Assembly (NCBI GenBank): GCA_937773775.1
Contig: CALJVL010000022.1
Span: forward strand, 1 to 64,000
Length of the DNA stretch: 64,000 nucleotides
Direction of reading: 5' to 3'
Source of the DNA: an uncultured Flavobacterium sp.
GTDB taxonomy: Bacteria; Bacteroidota; Bacteroidia; Flavobacteriales; Flavobacteriaceae
The notes beneath the pieces are model-generated. The model ran no database searches. It was not told where the DNA came from and worked only from the letters and a program-made list of their open reading frames with translations. A program made the position numbers and the translations under genes. This document shows, piece after piece, positions 19,603 to 28,221 of the stretch; the stretch's first letter is position 1; each line of letters starts with the position of its first letter.

Positions 19603-20361
19603 TTATTTCAGAATATCACGCAGTTCTTCAATTGAAATATTTTCTACACGCGCTCTTTTCTTTTCAATTATCAACCTTTGTATTTTATTGAATTTTTCTA
19701 TTGGTTTTATGGATGAAATAGCCTTTGATTCGACGTGCATGCTAGAGCCGTTAATTTCTAGATTTAATACATTGAATATATTAAAAGCAAGGTTTAATAG
19801 TTTTGCTACAGATTCTAGAGGGATTTTAATATTATACTTTTGAAAGTCTTTGTCTAAATGTGCAATTACCTTGTCTCTAGCCAATTTCACTTGTTCAATT
19901 ATCTCTTTATTTTGCTCAATTGCCTCATTTTGAGATTTAATTATTTTTTTAACCTTATTAAGGTCATCACCTGTAGCTACTTCAAACCATTCTGTTTTTT
20001 CTCCGCCACTCCAAATTAACTCTCCTAGTTTGTATTGTTCTTTAGTAATTTCTTGAAATGTCAGTTTTTGTTTATGCCATATGACATATTTAATAGTAGA
20101 GTCAATATGATTTATTAGTTTAGGAATACTGTAATATTCCCAAGGATCTTGACTAAATAGCTTGTTAATCTCCAAAATAAATTGTGAAAGAGAATAATAA
20201 TAAAAAAGTGAAATACCTTCAAAAACTCGGATCGGTTCGTCAATTTTCACAATATCTTCTTTGAAGCTAAACAAGTGTGCTTTTAAGAATGATAAGCGGG
20301 CAATACGATCCTCAATATTTTTAAGCCGTTCTTTGATTATTGCATTTGGGTCATCTTTCAT
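19603..20361 (-). CDS. HEPN/AbiU2-like domain protein
   Basis: 252 residues from ATG 20361 (a GTG at 20400 would add 13 residues). Mostly alpha-helical, without signal peptide or membrane segment. Near residue 170-180 it carries VKLARDKVIAHLDKDF, an R-x5-H motif in the setting typical of HEPN nucleases and of the AbiU2 family, followed by helix YNIKIPLESVAKLLNLAFNIFNVL. HEPN proteins of this kind often cut RNA in phage-defence or toxin systems. No partner nucleotidyltransferase or antitoxin is adjacent; flanks are decayed genes. The family call rests on the motif and helical pattern only. Confidence 0.55.
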   Translation of the reverse strand: MKDDPNAIIKERLKNIEDRIARLSFLKAHLFSFKEDIVKIDEPIRVFEGISLFYYYSLSQFILEINKLFSQDPWEYYSIPKLINHIDSTIKYVIWHKQKLTFQEITKEQYKLGELIWSGGEKTEWFEVATGDDLNKVKKIIKSQNEAIEQNKEIIEQVKLARDKVIAHLDKDFQKYNIKIPLESVAKLLNLAFNIFNVLNLEINGSSMHVESKAISSIKPIEKFNKIQRLIIEKKRARVENISIEELRDILK

Positions 20362-20401
20362 TTTTGTCAATTTAATTCTGTTATTTGGAGAATTACCCAC
20401 A

Positions 20402-20640
20402 ACTACTAGATATCATTAAGTTCACACACCTTTATTTAAAAATAATTAATAATGAGTAGTATCCAGCTCACAATTATAATCTTTTTATTTAATAGTTATT
20501 TAGAGACAAATAACAATTAAAATACCCTAGGATCCATTCCCGTAAACTGACTATGCGTGTTCACTTGGCTTATAAAACTTCTACGGTAGATCAAATACTT
20601 AAAAGCATCACTATAATTGGTCGACTACATAGGCTGTAAA
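20402..20640. other. Intergenic region without recognised gene
   Basis: AT-rich DNA upstream of the HEPN gene; nothing beyond its presumable promoter was recognised. Confidence 0.3.
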
Positions 20641-21088
20641 AGAATTGGCAAACTCTCAGAGGATTTGTCTTTGATTGATAAATAGGTAGGGTTAAGCTTT
20701 CTTTAATCAAGAAGGCATTCGCTTTTTCGAAGGAATCCGTGGTGGCAAATAAAAAAACAATTTTATTATGCTAGTCATTGTACAACTTCTGCAGACTTGG
20801 CATTTCGGCAATGCAAGGAGGACAGCAAGTGACCCAGAAATTAATGAAAACTAATTTTCCTTTATATCGATCCAGTGATATAGTCTTTCCAGCAGCATCG
20901 ATTATTTGCCATTGGTTGCATAAAATTTATTTTTGTTCTGATGCTATAATTGTCTTTGGCGAAAAGGCCAGCAGTCGGTTTAATTGTACTTTAACAAAAG
21001 TGCCAAGTGGACTAAAAAGCAATAGCGCTGTAAATAAAATAAAAGCAATATTTTGAATGCTTGCTTTTTTTGGTTTTTTCCAGCTCAT
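20640..21088 (-). pseudogene. TlpA-like thioredoxin-fold protein, degraded
   Basis: The minus strand from ATG 21088 reads MSWKKPKKASIQNIAF with one membrane anchor. After an in-frame stop near 20928 it continues WQIIDAAGKTISLDRYKGKLVFINFWVTCCPPCIAEMPSL, the TlpA/ResA redox motif (usually WATWCPPC; here the Trp before CPPC is Cys). It stops again at 20778, then FATTDSFEKANAFLIKE and LPIYQ follow before similarity fades. Such proteins reduce disulfides on the periplasmic face of the membrane. Three or more lesions show it is dead. It lies between the HEPN gene and the transporter. Confidence 0.65.
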
Positions 21089-21111
21089 GTTTGCTTTTCT
21101 CTAGTAATATA

Positions 21112-22317
21112 TTAATTGTCTTTTGGCATCCGGATTTCTATAACTACTGCCGATATAATTGTAATAAGGCCTATTAGTATTATAGCATAGTTCAAGCCAA
21201 ATAAATCGGCTGTTATTCCTGAAATGATGGCGCCTAGCGCATAACCTAAATCCCGCCAGAGTCTAAACGTACCTATGCTTTCGGCTCTTTGGTGCGGAGT
21301 TGTCGCCTGTGCAATAGCAGATAAAAAAGTAGGGTATACCAATGCGGTTCCCAAACCTAGTACTGCCGAAATGCTAGCTAATTGATAGAATTCCTGTGCA
21401 AACGGAATAAATAGAATCGCAATACCCTGCACTAACATTCCCCAAAAGAGCATTTTCTTTTTCGAATAAAGATCAGACATTCTTCCAGTAAATAGTTGAC
21501 CGAAGCCCCACACCGTCGGATAGATAGCTGCTATAACACCAATGTTTTGAGAATCGTAATTCATCGAAAGCAAGACGATGGGTAGAAGTCCCCAAATCAT
21601 TCCGTCATTCAAATTATTAACTAGTCCGGCTTGGGTTATTGCGCTTAAAGTTTTATTTTTGAAAGAGGTTTGGATAAAAATATTATCAAGTTCTTCGGTT
21701 TTATTGGATGTACTCTCTGCTTGTACAAATAAGCGGGTGTCTTTGATAAAAAACAAAGTCAATAAAAATCCAATTACTGAAATTCCAATTCCCAGATAGA
21801 AAGGGTAGGGGGTAATTCCGTATTTTTCTGCGATATAGCCAGATAGGAAAGCAACCAGTCCAACGGCGAAATAACCCGCAAATTCGTTGAGTCCCATTGC
21901 CAGACCGCGGTCTTTTTCTCCAACCAAATCGATTTTCATTACTACTGTACTGCTCCATGTTAATCCTTGGCTGATCCCCAATAAAATATTAGCAAAAATC
22001 ACCCAATTCCATGAGGCTGCATGTATCAGAATAAAGGGGATAGGCAATGCTAAAAACCATCCAAATAACAGTAGATTTTTTCTGCCATATCGATTCGCTA
22101 ATTTACCCGCGAAATAATTAGTAACTGCTTTGGTTATACCAAAGGCAATTATAAAAGACAGAATGGCCGTTTTTGAAGCGACACCAAATTCAATCTCGGC
22201 AAATTTTGGAATAATGGTTCTTTCCATTCCGATCATTCCGCCCACGAAGGCATTTACGATGATCAAAAGGGTGAACTGTTTCCAGTTTTCTTTTAGTCCG
22301 AGTTTTGCGTTATTCAT
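21112..22317 (-). CDS. MFS transporter
   Basis: 401 residues from ATG 22317 (MNNAKLGLKENWKQF); an in-frame upstream ATG at 22353 would add 12 polar residues. Twelve membrane segments can be traced. The loop 2-3 signature GKLANRYGRKNLLLFGW and the repeat copy GRMSDLYSKKKMLFWG are those of the major facilitator superfamily. The N-terminal block FVGGMIGMERTIIPKFAE fits drug/metabolite exporters of the UMF1/YfcJ-like sort. Substrate unknown. It follows the DUF202 gene by 50 nt and probably shares its transcript. The sulfide genes lie upstream behind a terminator, so a link to sulfur is only positional. Confidence 0.85.
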   Translation of the reverse strand: MNNAKLGLKENWKQFTLLIIVNAFVGGMIGMERTIIPKFAEIEFGVASKTAILSFIIAFGITKAVTNYFAGKLANRYGRKNLLLFGWFLALPIPFILIHAASWNWVIFANILLGISQGLTWSSTVVMKIDLVGEKDRGLAMGLNEFAGYFAVGLVAFLSGYIAEKYGITPYPFYLGIGISVIGFLLTLFFIKDTRLFVQAESTSNKTEELDNIFIQTSFKNKTLSAITQAGLVNNLNDGMIWGLLPIVLLSMNYDSQNIGVIAAIYPTVWGFGQLFTGRMSDLYSKKKMLFWGMLVQGIAILFIPFAQEFYQLASISAVLGLGTALVYPTFLSAIAQATTPHQRAESIGTFRLWRDLGYALGAIISGITADLFGLNYAIILIGLITIISAVVIEIRMPKDN

Positions 22318-22367
22318 TTCCAATTGTTGTCTTGTTTTTGTTTTAAAATTCAAAAATAGTTATGCTA

Positions 22368-22676
22368 CTATAACTTGTAATACTCTAACTGGTATTCACC
22401 TATGTGTTTTTTGCTCTCTAAAATGGATTTTTTATGCTTGAAATAGTTAAATATCCCATATATAAAAATGATAAATGAAGTAATAAACAATACTATTTCA
22501 ATTAGTAAGCTATTCTCAATTTTCAACAAGTTTCTCAAACTCAAACCTGCAATCAAAAAATACATTGACGTTCTCAAAAAGGCAAGAAAAGTGGATTGAT
22601 TAGCTAATAAAGTTCGCTGTAAAGCTAATTTCTCCCTTAAAATTAAATCTTTGTTCTTTGTGTTTTTTGTTTCCAT
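22368..22676 (-). CDS. DUF202 family small membrane protein
   Basis: 102 residues. A charged N-terminus, then LALQRTLLANQSTFLAFLRTSMYFLIAGLSL (the DUF202/YidH motif ERTxLAxxRT) and two to three membrane helices, ending in a short polar tail. Function of the family is unknown. It sits just upstream of the MFS gene in the same direction. Confidence 0.8.
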   Translation of the reverse strand: METKNTKNKDLILREKLALQRTLLANQSTFLAFLRTSMYFLIAGLSLRNLLKIENSLLIEIVLFITSFIIFIYGIFNYFKHKKSILESKKHIGEYQLEYYKL

Positions 22677-22879
22677 TTCAATTTTGTTCTCTTCATTTGA
22701 ATCAGTTGTCCATTCGTATTTGTTTACTAGACAGCTATAGTCCTAGTAGGATTTCTGAAGAGACTGACAAATTTAGTTTTTTATCTAAATTAATTTAAAG
22801 AATAAAATGCTTTTTATAAACACAATATAAATCAAATCGTCGTTGTTTACATTAAATAGATATCTAAAAAAATAAGTAT

Positions 22880-22916
22880 GCAGTTTAAAACAAGAAAAAT
22901 ATTTGTTTTAAACTGC
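22880..22916. terminator. Strong hairpin terminator below the rhodanese gene
   Basis: GCAGTTTAAAACAA (22880-22893) is perfectly complementary to TTGTTTTAAACTGC (22903-22916) around a 9-nt loop. On the minus strand it is followed by TATTTTTTTAG, giving a rho-independent terminator for the MBL-rhodanese/rhodanese transcript. On the plus strand no T-run follows directly. Confidence 0.8.
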
Positions 22917-22940
22917 ACATTATTTTAATGTCACTGTTGC

Positions 22941-23210
22941 TTATTTACTGATCGCCTCTTTTACCTTTTGCCAGGTACCGCCATTAATGACGTTTTTGAA
23001 ACCATTTTGTTCCAATATCATTTTGGCTTGACCGCTGCGATTTCCGCTTCTGCAAAAAACAACAATTTGCTCTTTTCCTGTAAACTTTTCCAATTGCGGG
23101 GCTACTTGGTCTAATGGTATATTTGTTGATTCATTTACGTGACCTTCAGCAAATTCAGCTTCTGTGCGTACATCTACTAGGAAAGCATCTTTTTTTATTA
23201 AGTTATCCAT
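22941..23210 (-). CDS. Single-domain rhodanese
   Basis: 89 residues, cytoplasmic. Substrate-side motif FLVDVRTEAEFAEGHVNES and active-site loop VVFCRSGNRSGQAK with catalytic Cys. Probably handles persulfide sulfur, moving it between glutathione-like thiols, sulfite and the neighbouring dioxygenase. It starts 18 nt after the MBL-rhodanese gene and ends 25 nt before the terminator. Confidence 0.9.
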   Translation of the reverse strand: MDNLIKKDAFLVDVRTEAEFAEGHVNESTNIPLDQVAPQLEKFTGKEQIVVFCRSGNRSGQAKMILEQNGFKNVINGGTWQKVKEAISK

Positions 23211-23228
23211 TTGTATCTTTTATTTTAA

Positions 23229-24629
23229 TTAGTTTTCAGTTGGATTATTTTCTTTAACCCATTCAGCCATTCCTGGAGAATAATTTGAGATATTCTTAAA
23301 TCCATTTTTAGCTAATAAGGAATAGCCAATAGCAGCCCTGTCACCAGACTGGCAGTGGACTACCACTTTTTTATCTTTACTGACTTTATCTAGATTGCTA
23401 GGTAAGGTACCTACAAATACGTTATCGGCTCCTTTGATATGTCCCGCATTATATTCGGTAACACCACGAAGGTCTACAACTTGTGCGTCTTCGTCTTTCT
23501 GTAGCGTTTTGAAATCTTCAATTGTGATTTGATTCACTGTTTCTATGGCGCCATTCTTTTCTTCCCATATTTCTGTCGAAGGGATGTAACCATAAATGTT
23601 ATCCAGTCCAATTCTCATTAATTTTCTAGTAAGATCATCTAATTTAGATTCATCAGCCAATATGATAAAAGCTTCGTCATAGCTAAGAAACCATCCCGCC
23701 CAGGTGGCAAAGGAATCATTCCCTTGTATGTTAATACTTCCAGGTATAAAACCTTTAGAAAATTCCGTTTTGTCTCTGGCATCAACTAATTTTATTCCTT
23801 TTGCTAAAGCTGACGATAGCTCCACAGCGTCTAGTTTTTTTAATGTTGGAACTTCGGTAAGAAGCGGACGGTCTACCTTATTGAGGTTTTTCATCATTGC
23901 GAAATACTTGGGTGGTTCCGGTTGGTCTTCCAATAAATATTTCACAAAACCTTCCTCATCATTTTTATGTTGGAATGCCCAGTTTCTTATTTTTTCATAA
24001 CCAACAGTTGTACTTGGAACAGCTCCTAAAGCCTTACCACATGCTGAACCTGCACCATGACCTGGCCATACCTGCAGAAAATCTGGAAGAGCGTCAAATT
24101 TGTTGATCGATTGGTACATTTGTTTAGCACCAATCTCTTGAGTTCCTTTTATTCCTGCTGCTTTTTCAAGCAAATCAGGTCTTCCCACATCACCTACAAA
24201 CACAAAGTCACCCGTGAATAACATTACGGGTTCATCGCTAGCAGGAGTATCGGTCAAAAGAAAACTGATGCTTTCAGGAGTATGGCCTGGAGTGTGTATA
24301 ACCTCTAATTTTAGATTACCTACTTTTAAAACATCTTCCCCTTTTATGTCAACGTGCGGGAATTCATATTTCCACCCTGCTCCGCCTTCGGCTGAAAGGT
24401 AGATTTCTGCTCCCGTTAAAGCAGCTAATTCTCTTGATCCCGCAAGGAAGTCAGCGTGGATATGTGTTTCTAAAACATGAGTGATTTTCATATTGTTCTG
24501 CTTAGCAATTTCAAGGTAGGTGTCGACATCTCTTTTAGGGTCGATTACCGCCGCTACACCCGCTTTTTGACAGCCAATAAAATAACTTGCTTGTGCAAGA
24601 CTCTTGTCGTAAATGTGTTGAAAAAACAT
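23229..24629 (-). CDS. MBL-fold persulfide dioxygenase-like protein with two rhodanese domains
   Basis: 466 residues. The N-terminal metallo-beta-lactamase domain has THIHADFLAGSREL (H-x-H-x-D), HTPGHTPESI and LFTGDFVFVGDVGRPDL, as in ETHE1/PDO-type persulfide dioxygenases. Two rhodanese-like domains follow at about 270-360 (KLVDARDKTEFSKGFIPGS, with the catalytic Cys position lost: ILADESK) and 370-460 (VVDLRGVTEYNAGHIKGA and active loop VVHCQSGDRAAIG). Such fusions oxidise persulfides to sulfite, which the following rhodanese or TauE/SafE can process or export. Intact. Preceded by a Crp/Fnr-type box and a -7 element at 24662-24705. Confidence 0.9.
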   Translation of the reverse strand: MFFQHIYDKSLAQASYFIGCQKAGVAAVIDPKRDVDTYLEIAKQNNMKITHVLETHIHADFLAGSRELAALTGAEIYLSAEGGAGWKYEFPHVDIKGEDVLKVGNLKLEVIHTPGHTPESISFLLTDTPASDEPVMLFTGDFVFVGDVGRPDLLEKAAGIKGTQEIGAKQMYQSINKFDALPDFLQVWPGHGAGSACGKALGAVPSTTVGYEKIRNWAFQHKNDEEGFVKYLLEDQPEPPKYFAMMKNLNKVDRPLLTEVPTLKKLDAVELSSALAKGIKLVDARDKTEFSKGFIPGSINIQGNDSFATWAGWFLSYDEAFIILADESKLDDLTRKLMRIGLDNIYGYIPSTEIWEEKNGAIETVNQITIEDFKTLQKDEDAQVVDLRGVTEYNAGHIKGADNVFVGTLPSNLDKVSKDKKVVVHCQSGDRAAIGYSLLAKNGFKNISNYSPGMAEWVKENNPTEN

Positions 24630-24661
24630 ATCTTTTATTTTTTAGGTTTTAATTTATTTTA

Positions 24662-24705
24662 CAAAACTAGGCGATAAATAGGTTGCAGCTTGTGACTAAT
24701 GTTAC
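24662..24705 (-). promoter_or_regulatory. Promoter with Crp/Fnr-type box for the MBL-rhodanese gene
   Basis: On the minus strand TAGTTTTG (24662-24669) fits the -7 consensus TAnnTTTG. Centred 33 bp upstream is the imperfect palindrome GTAACATTAGTCAC (24692-24705), which with flanks reads TGTGTAACATTAGTCACA. The spacing is that of a class II activator site. Nearly the same box precedes the TauE gene at 27028. Confidence 0.65.
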
Positions 24706-24806
24706 ACAACCGAGTTATTTTTACTCTTTAACTAATAACAAATCAAACATTTTGTTTTGTGTTATTTTAAATATTCTTATGTAAAGCTGTAAAGAAGATC
24801 AAACAG

Positions 24807-26081
24807 TTAGGCAGTTCCTTTTAAAATTTTATTCCAATCTAACCAGGCTAATACTTTAGTTTTAAGTATCCAAAAAGCCCAATTTGGATTTGCCTGATTG
24901 ATAGGCAATGTCATTGTCTGATTATTTGAATAATCAAATTCAGCCAGCATTAGTTTTCCGTATTGTTTAGGAATTGGGCAAGCACTATAGCCTTCGTAGC
25001 GCGCTGTAGGAGTTTTATTCTCCATAACCGCCAATAGGTTCGCTACAACTACTGGAGCTTTTTTGCGTATCGCTGCTCCTGTTTTATTGGCAGGAGCACT
25101 GCTACTGTATCCTAAAGAAAACACATTTGGAAAACGACTGTGCTGCAGTGTGTATTTGTCGACTTCTACATACCCCATCGGATTTGCATCATTTCTTAAA
25201 GGACTGGTTTTTATAAAGTCAGGAGCTAATTGTGCATGAACAAGGAAGGCTATATCAAATTTCAGAATTAGCTTTTTAAGGTCCAGTGTAGAGTTGTTTT
25301 CTACGGTTTCGTAGGATGCTCCATTTTCCGAAGATAGTTTTTGTGTTAAATTATCATCTAATTCTTTGGTTTCAAATTCAATCATTTTCGTTTCTCCGTT
25401 GATCGCAGTAACGTTAGCTCCATAATGGGTGTGAATGTTATATTTGGTTAATACCTTTTGTAATGTGTCTGCATATTCTTTTACACCAAATATCATACTC
25501 GCTCCCGAGATATAATGCACGTCACATTTATCTAAAATCCCTTTTTTACGCCAATAATCACAAGCTAGATACATGATTTTGTGAGGAGCTCCACCGCATT
25601 TAATAGGTGTTGATGGGTTTGTGAAAACTGCTGTACCACCTTTAAAATCTTTGATCATTTCCCAAGTGTAGGGTGCGTATTGAAAGGAGTAGTTACTGCT
25701 TACATTATTTTTGCCTAATGTTTCTTTAAGTCCTTCTATTTTTTTCCAATCCAATTGAATTCCAGGACAAACCACCAAGTAATCATAAGTGATTTCAGTT
25801 CCAGAAATACATTTAACTGTGTTTGTAGTTGGGTCGAATGCTGAAACTGCATCTTTTATCCAAGTCGTGTTTTTGGGGATAAGATCTTTTTCATTACGGA
25901 TAGTTTTTTTAATGTCGAAAATTCCAGCACCTACAGGTGTCCAAGCAGGTTGATAATAATGTTTTTCTGAAGGATCTACGATTCCAATCTTAAGACCACT
26001 TTTTTTGATAAGCAATTTTGAAGCTACAGAAAGTCCTGCGTTTTCTCCACCGATGATAAGTACCTGATAATGGTTTGATAT
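24807..26081 (-). pseudogene. Sulfide:quinone oxidoreductase-like flavoprotein, start codon apparently lost
   Basis: 424 codons if read from 26081. The sequence SNHYQVLIIGGENAGLSVAS is the FAD Rossmann N-terminus but no ATG, GTG or TTG precedes it in frame; the expected ATG position is ATA (26079-26081). The rest follows SQR/FCC patterns: KHYYQPAWTPVGAG, TTWIKDAVSAFDP, YDYLVVCPGIQLDW, CGGAPHKIMYLACDYW with a redox Cys, and GYVEVDKYTLQHSRFPNVFSLGY. The enzyme oxidises sulfide to persulfide with quinone at the membrane. An internal TTG at 26015 would omit the FAD motif. The usual third Gly of GGGxAG is Glu here. It lies 83 nt after the TauE gene, probably the same transcript. Classed as pseudogene because of start loss; ATA initiation cannot be excluded. 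Confidence 0.7.
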
Positions 26082-26164
26082 TTTGTGTAAATTTTTAAGA
26101 TAGTATAACTATCGATTATAGTAATAAACAATTTGTTGCCTGTAGACTTAAGTTTTACGAGAAT

Positions 26165-26962
26165 TTATTTTAGAATAAGCTCTTTTGTTATAATATAAAT
26201 TCCCATTAATAAAACAAACCAACCAAATGCGGGTTTTAGTTTTTCTCCATCGATTTTTTTTGATAAAGCTGTCCCAATGAATATTCCAACGATAGCAAAT
26301 GCTGAAATCGTAAATAGGAATTGCCAGTCAGTTGCAGTTTCTCCGCCTTCGCCAAAGAAACCAATAAGAGATTTAGCCGCAATAATCACTAATGAAGTAC
26401 CAACTGCCTCCTTCATGGGTAGTTTACTTAAAATAACTAAGGCTGGGATGATTAAAAAACCCCCTCCAGCACCTACTAAACCAGTAATAACGCCAACGAG
26501 CATACCTTCAACAATGATGAGCGGATAATGAAATTTTTGTTCTTGTGGCTCCTCTGCGGTACTTTTCTTGTCTTTTTTAATCATACTGTAGGATGCAATA
26601 ATCATTATTATAGCAAACAATAGCATTAAAAAGAGGTCTTTAGTCAATGTAAAGCTTCCTGTAGTAAAAATTTCTTTAGGAATCGCAGGTACTATTAATG
26701 CTCTCGTGGTAAAAACGGAAATAACAGAAGGAATACCAAAAACGATAGCAGTTTTGATGTTAACCAATCCTTTTTTAAAATATCCTACTGTACCTAAAGC
26801 GCTCGTTAGACCAACTATAAAAAGTGAATACGCTGTCGCAACGACGGGTTGCACTGAAAATAGATATACTAGAACAGGAACTGTAAGTATACTTCCTCCA
26901 CCACCAATTAGCCCTAACGCCGTACCAATAAGTATGGACGCTAAATAACCGAAATATTCCAT
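26165..26962 (-). CDS. TauE/SafE family sulfite/sulfonate exporter
   Basis: 265 residues, about eight membrane segments in two repeats: GTALGLIGGGGSILTVPVLVYL near the N-terminus and GVITGLVGAGGGFLIIPALVIL in the second half, the paired G-rich helices of TauE/SafE. In sulfide-oxidising gene sets it exports sulfite made from persulfide or moves sulfur species. It is the first gene before SQR, with a Crp/Fnr-type box 33 bp upstream of a -7-like element at 26998-27041. Intact. Confidence 0.88.
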   Translation of the reverse strand: MEYFGYLASILIGTALGLIGGGGSILTVPVLVYLFSVQPVVATAYSLFIVGLTSALGTVGYFKKGLVNIKTAIVFGIPSVISVFTTRALIVPAIPKEIFTTGSFTLTKDLFLMLLFAIIMIIASYSMIKKDKKSTAEEPQEQKFHYPLIIVEGMLVGVITGLVGAGGGFLIIPALVILSKLPMKEAVGTSLVIIAAKSLIGFFGEGGETATDWQFLFTISAFAIVGIFIGTALSKKIDGEKLKPAFGWFVLLMGIYIITKELILK

Positions 26963-26997
26963 AATCGTAAATTGTATTATTTGTAAATTTTATAATA

Positions 26998-27041
26998 CAA
27001 ATATTGTCAGTTTATTTTATACATCAAGTAACATTTATCAC
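26998..27041 (-). promoter_or_regulatory. Promoter with Crp/Fnr-type box for the TauE gene
   Basis: Reading the minus strand, AATATTTG (26998-27005) is one base from TAnnTTTG. Centred 33 bp upstream lies GTGATAAATGTTAC (27028-27041), matching the box before the MBL-rhodanese gene in 12 of 14 positions when that is read on the plus strand (GTGACTAATGTTAC). Confidence 0.6.
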
Positions 27042-27372
27042 ACAGCTGGTTTTTTTTCAAACTCCATCAACATTTCAACATAAATTTAAGCAAAATTTTT
27101 CAGGTTTTTTGAATCGATTATATCAGTTATGGGTTATTGTTTTAGGGATAGCTATACCAATTTTTGGATTATGCTAGAGTTATTTTAATCTGGAGTAAAT
27201 AGTGATTTTCTATAATTATTGTTAGAGAGTTTTGGCACTCTAGTAATGGTTAATAGTAGCTGGTTTGAAAATTATATAGAAATAATTGGATGCCAAATAA
27301 TATGCCTATTTCGATATTTATGTGTAGATTAGTGCTGGCAGTTGCCGAAATTATTAACTAATACGTACTATT
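27042..27372. other. Intergenic region, divergent promoters
   Basis: Separates the minus-strand TauE operon from the plus-strand lipoprotein at 27373. AT-rich; no coding remnant recognised. Confidence 0.4.
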
Positions 27373-27852
27373 ATGAAAAACCTAGGCCTTTTTTGTTTAC
27401 TCTTTGCTTGCATTGGATTCGGAAGTTGTAAAAATAATGAAAAAGAAAAAGTCGTTGATACTGAGAAAGTCGAGGCTGAAAAAATCGTGAGCGTAGCTTG
27501 TTACAAAGCACTTTATGAAAAAGATACTATTGATTTAAAAATCAACAGCTGGCAAGACGGAACGATAACTGGTGATATGGAGATGATCGTTTTTAATATG
27601 CCAGAAAAGCATGGCAAAATCTCTGGAGAATTCCGTGGTGATACATTATTTGCCAGCTATACTTTTATACAAGGTGGGTATGAAAAAAAGACATACAAAA
27701 ATCCAATGGCATTTTTAAAGAAAGGTGACGAACTCATTTTAGGTAATGGGAAAATAGAATTTGCTATGGGGGCTTCTTACTTCGTCAAAGGGGAACCAAT
27801 TGATTTTGAGAGTGTGAAATATAGATTTACAACTGTTGATTGTGCTGAATAA
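27373..27852 (+). CDS. Hypothetical lipoprotein
   Basis: 159 residues, one of the few plus-strand genes here. MKNLGLFCLLFACIGFGSCKN is a lipoprotein signal with lipobox FGSC. The mature part is short and beta-rich (ISGEFRGDTLFASYTF, MAFLKKGDELILGNGKIEF), resembling the many Flavobacterium lipoproteins with an NlpE-like or DUF-type barrel, but no named family is claimed. Ends before the bidirectional terminator at 28153. Intact. Confidence 0.75.
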   Translation: MKNLGLFCLLFACIGFGSCKNNEKEKVVDTEKVEAEKIVSVACYKALYEKDTIDLKINSWQDGTITGDMEMIVFNMPEKHGKISGEFRGDTLFASYTFIQGGYEKKTYKNPMAFLKKGDELILGNGKIEFAMGASYFVKGEPIDFESVKYRFTTVDCAE

Positions 27853-28152
27853 ATTGATGTTATAAACAAAGGCAAAATTGTTAGGTTGTAATCCTGCAAC
27901 TATGTGGTTTCGTCTTTTTTGAAGATCTGTTCCGGAGAATACTCAGCTATTGACGATTTTAGCTTTTTTTTATTTAGGGTAAAAATTATGAAGTTTTGGA
28001 GAACAAATTGTAAGCCTGAGAATATCAGGCAGCAGAAGCTATGAAAAATAAGTAGTGTAGTGTCAAAAGACCAAACTGAGTATTGCTGCGTTAAGGAATT
28101 GATTAATTTGTATTCAAAAATAATGATGTTTTTAGTAGAAATTAAAAAAAAT

Positions 28153-28184
28153 AAAAAGGAATTGCTTTGATGCAATTCCTTTTT
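28153..28184. terminator. Bidirectional hairpin terminator
   Basis: AAAAAGGAATTGC (28153-28165) pairs perfectly with GCAATTCCTTTTT (28172-28184) around a 6-nt loop, with A-tracts on one side and T-tracts on the other. It can end transcripts from the minus-strand lipoprotein relic at 28222 and from the plus-strand lipoprotein. Confidence 0.85.
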
Positions 28185-28221
28185 ATTTAACTACTATTTT
28201 GTTTTTAGTTCAACAATAAAA

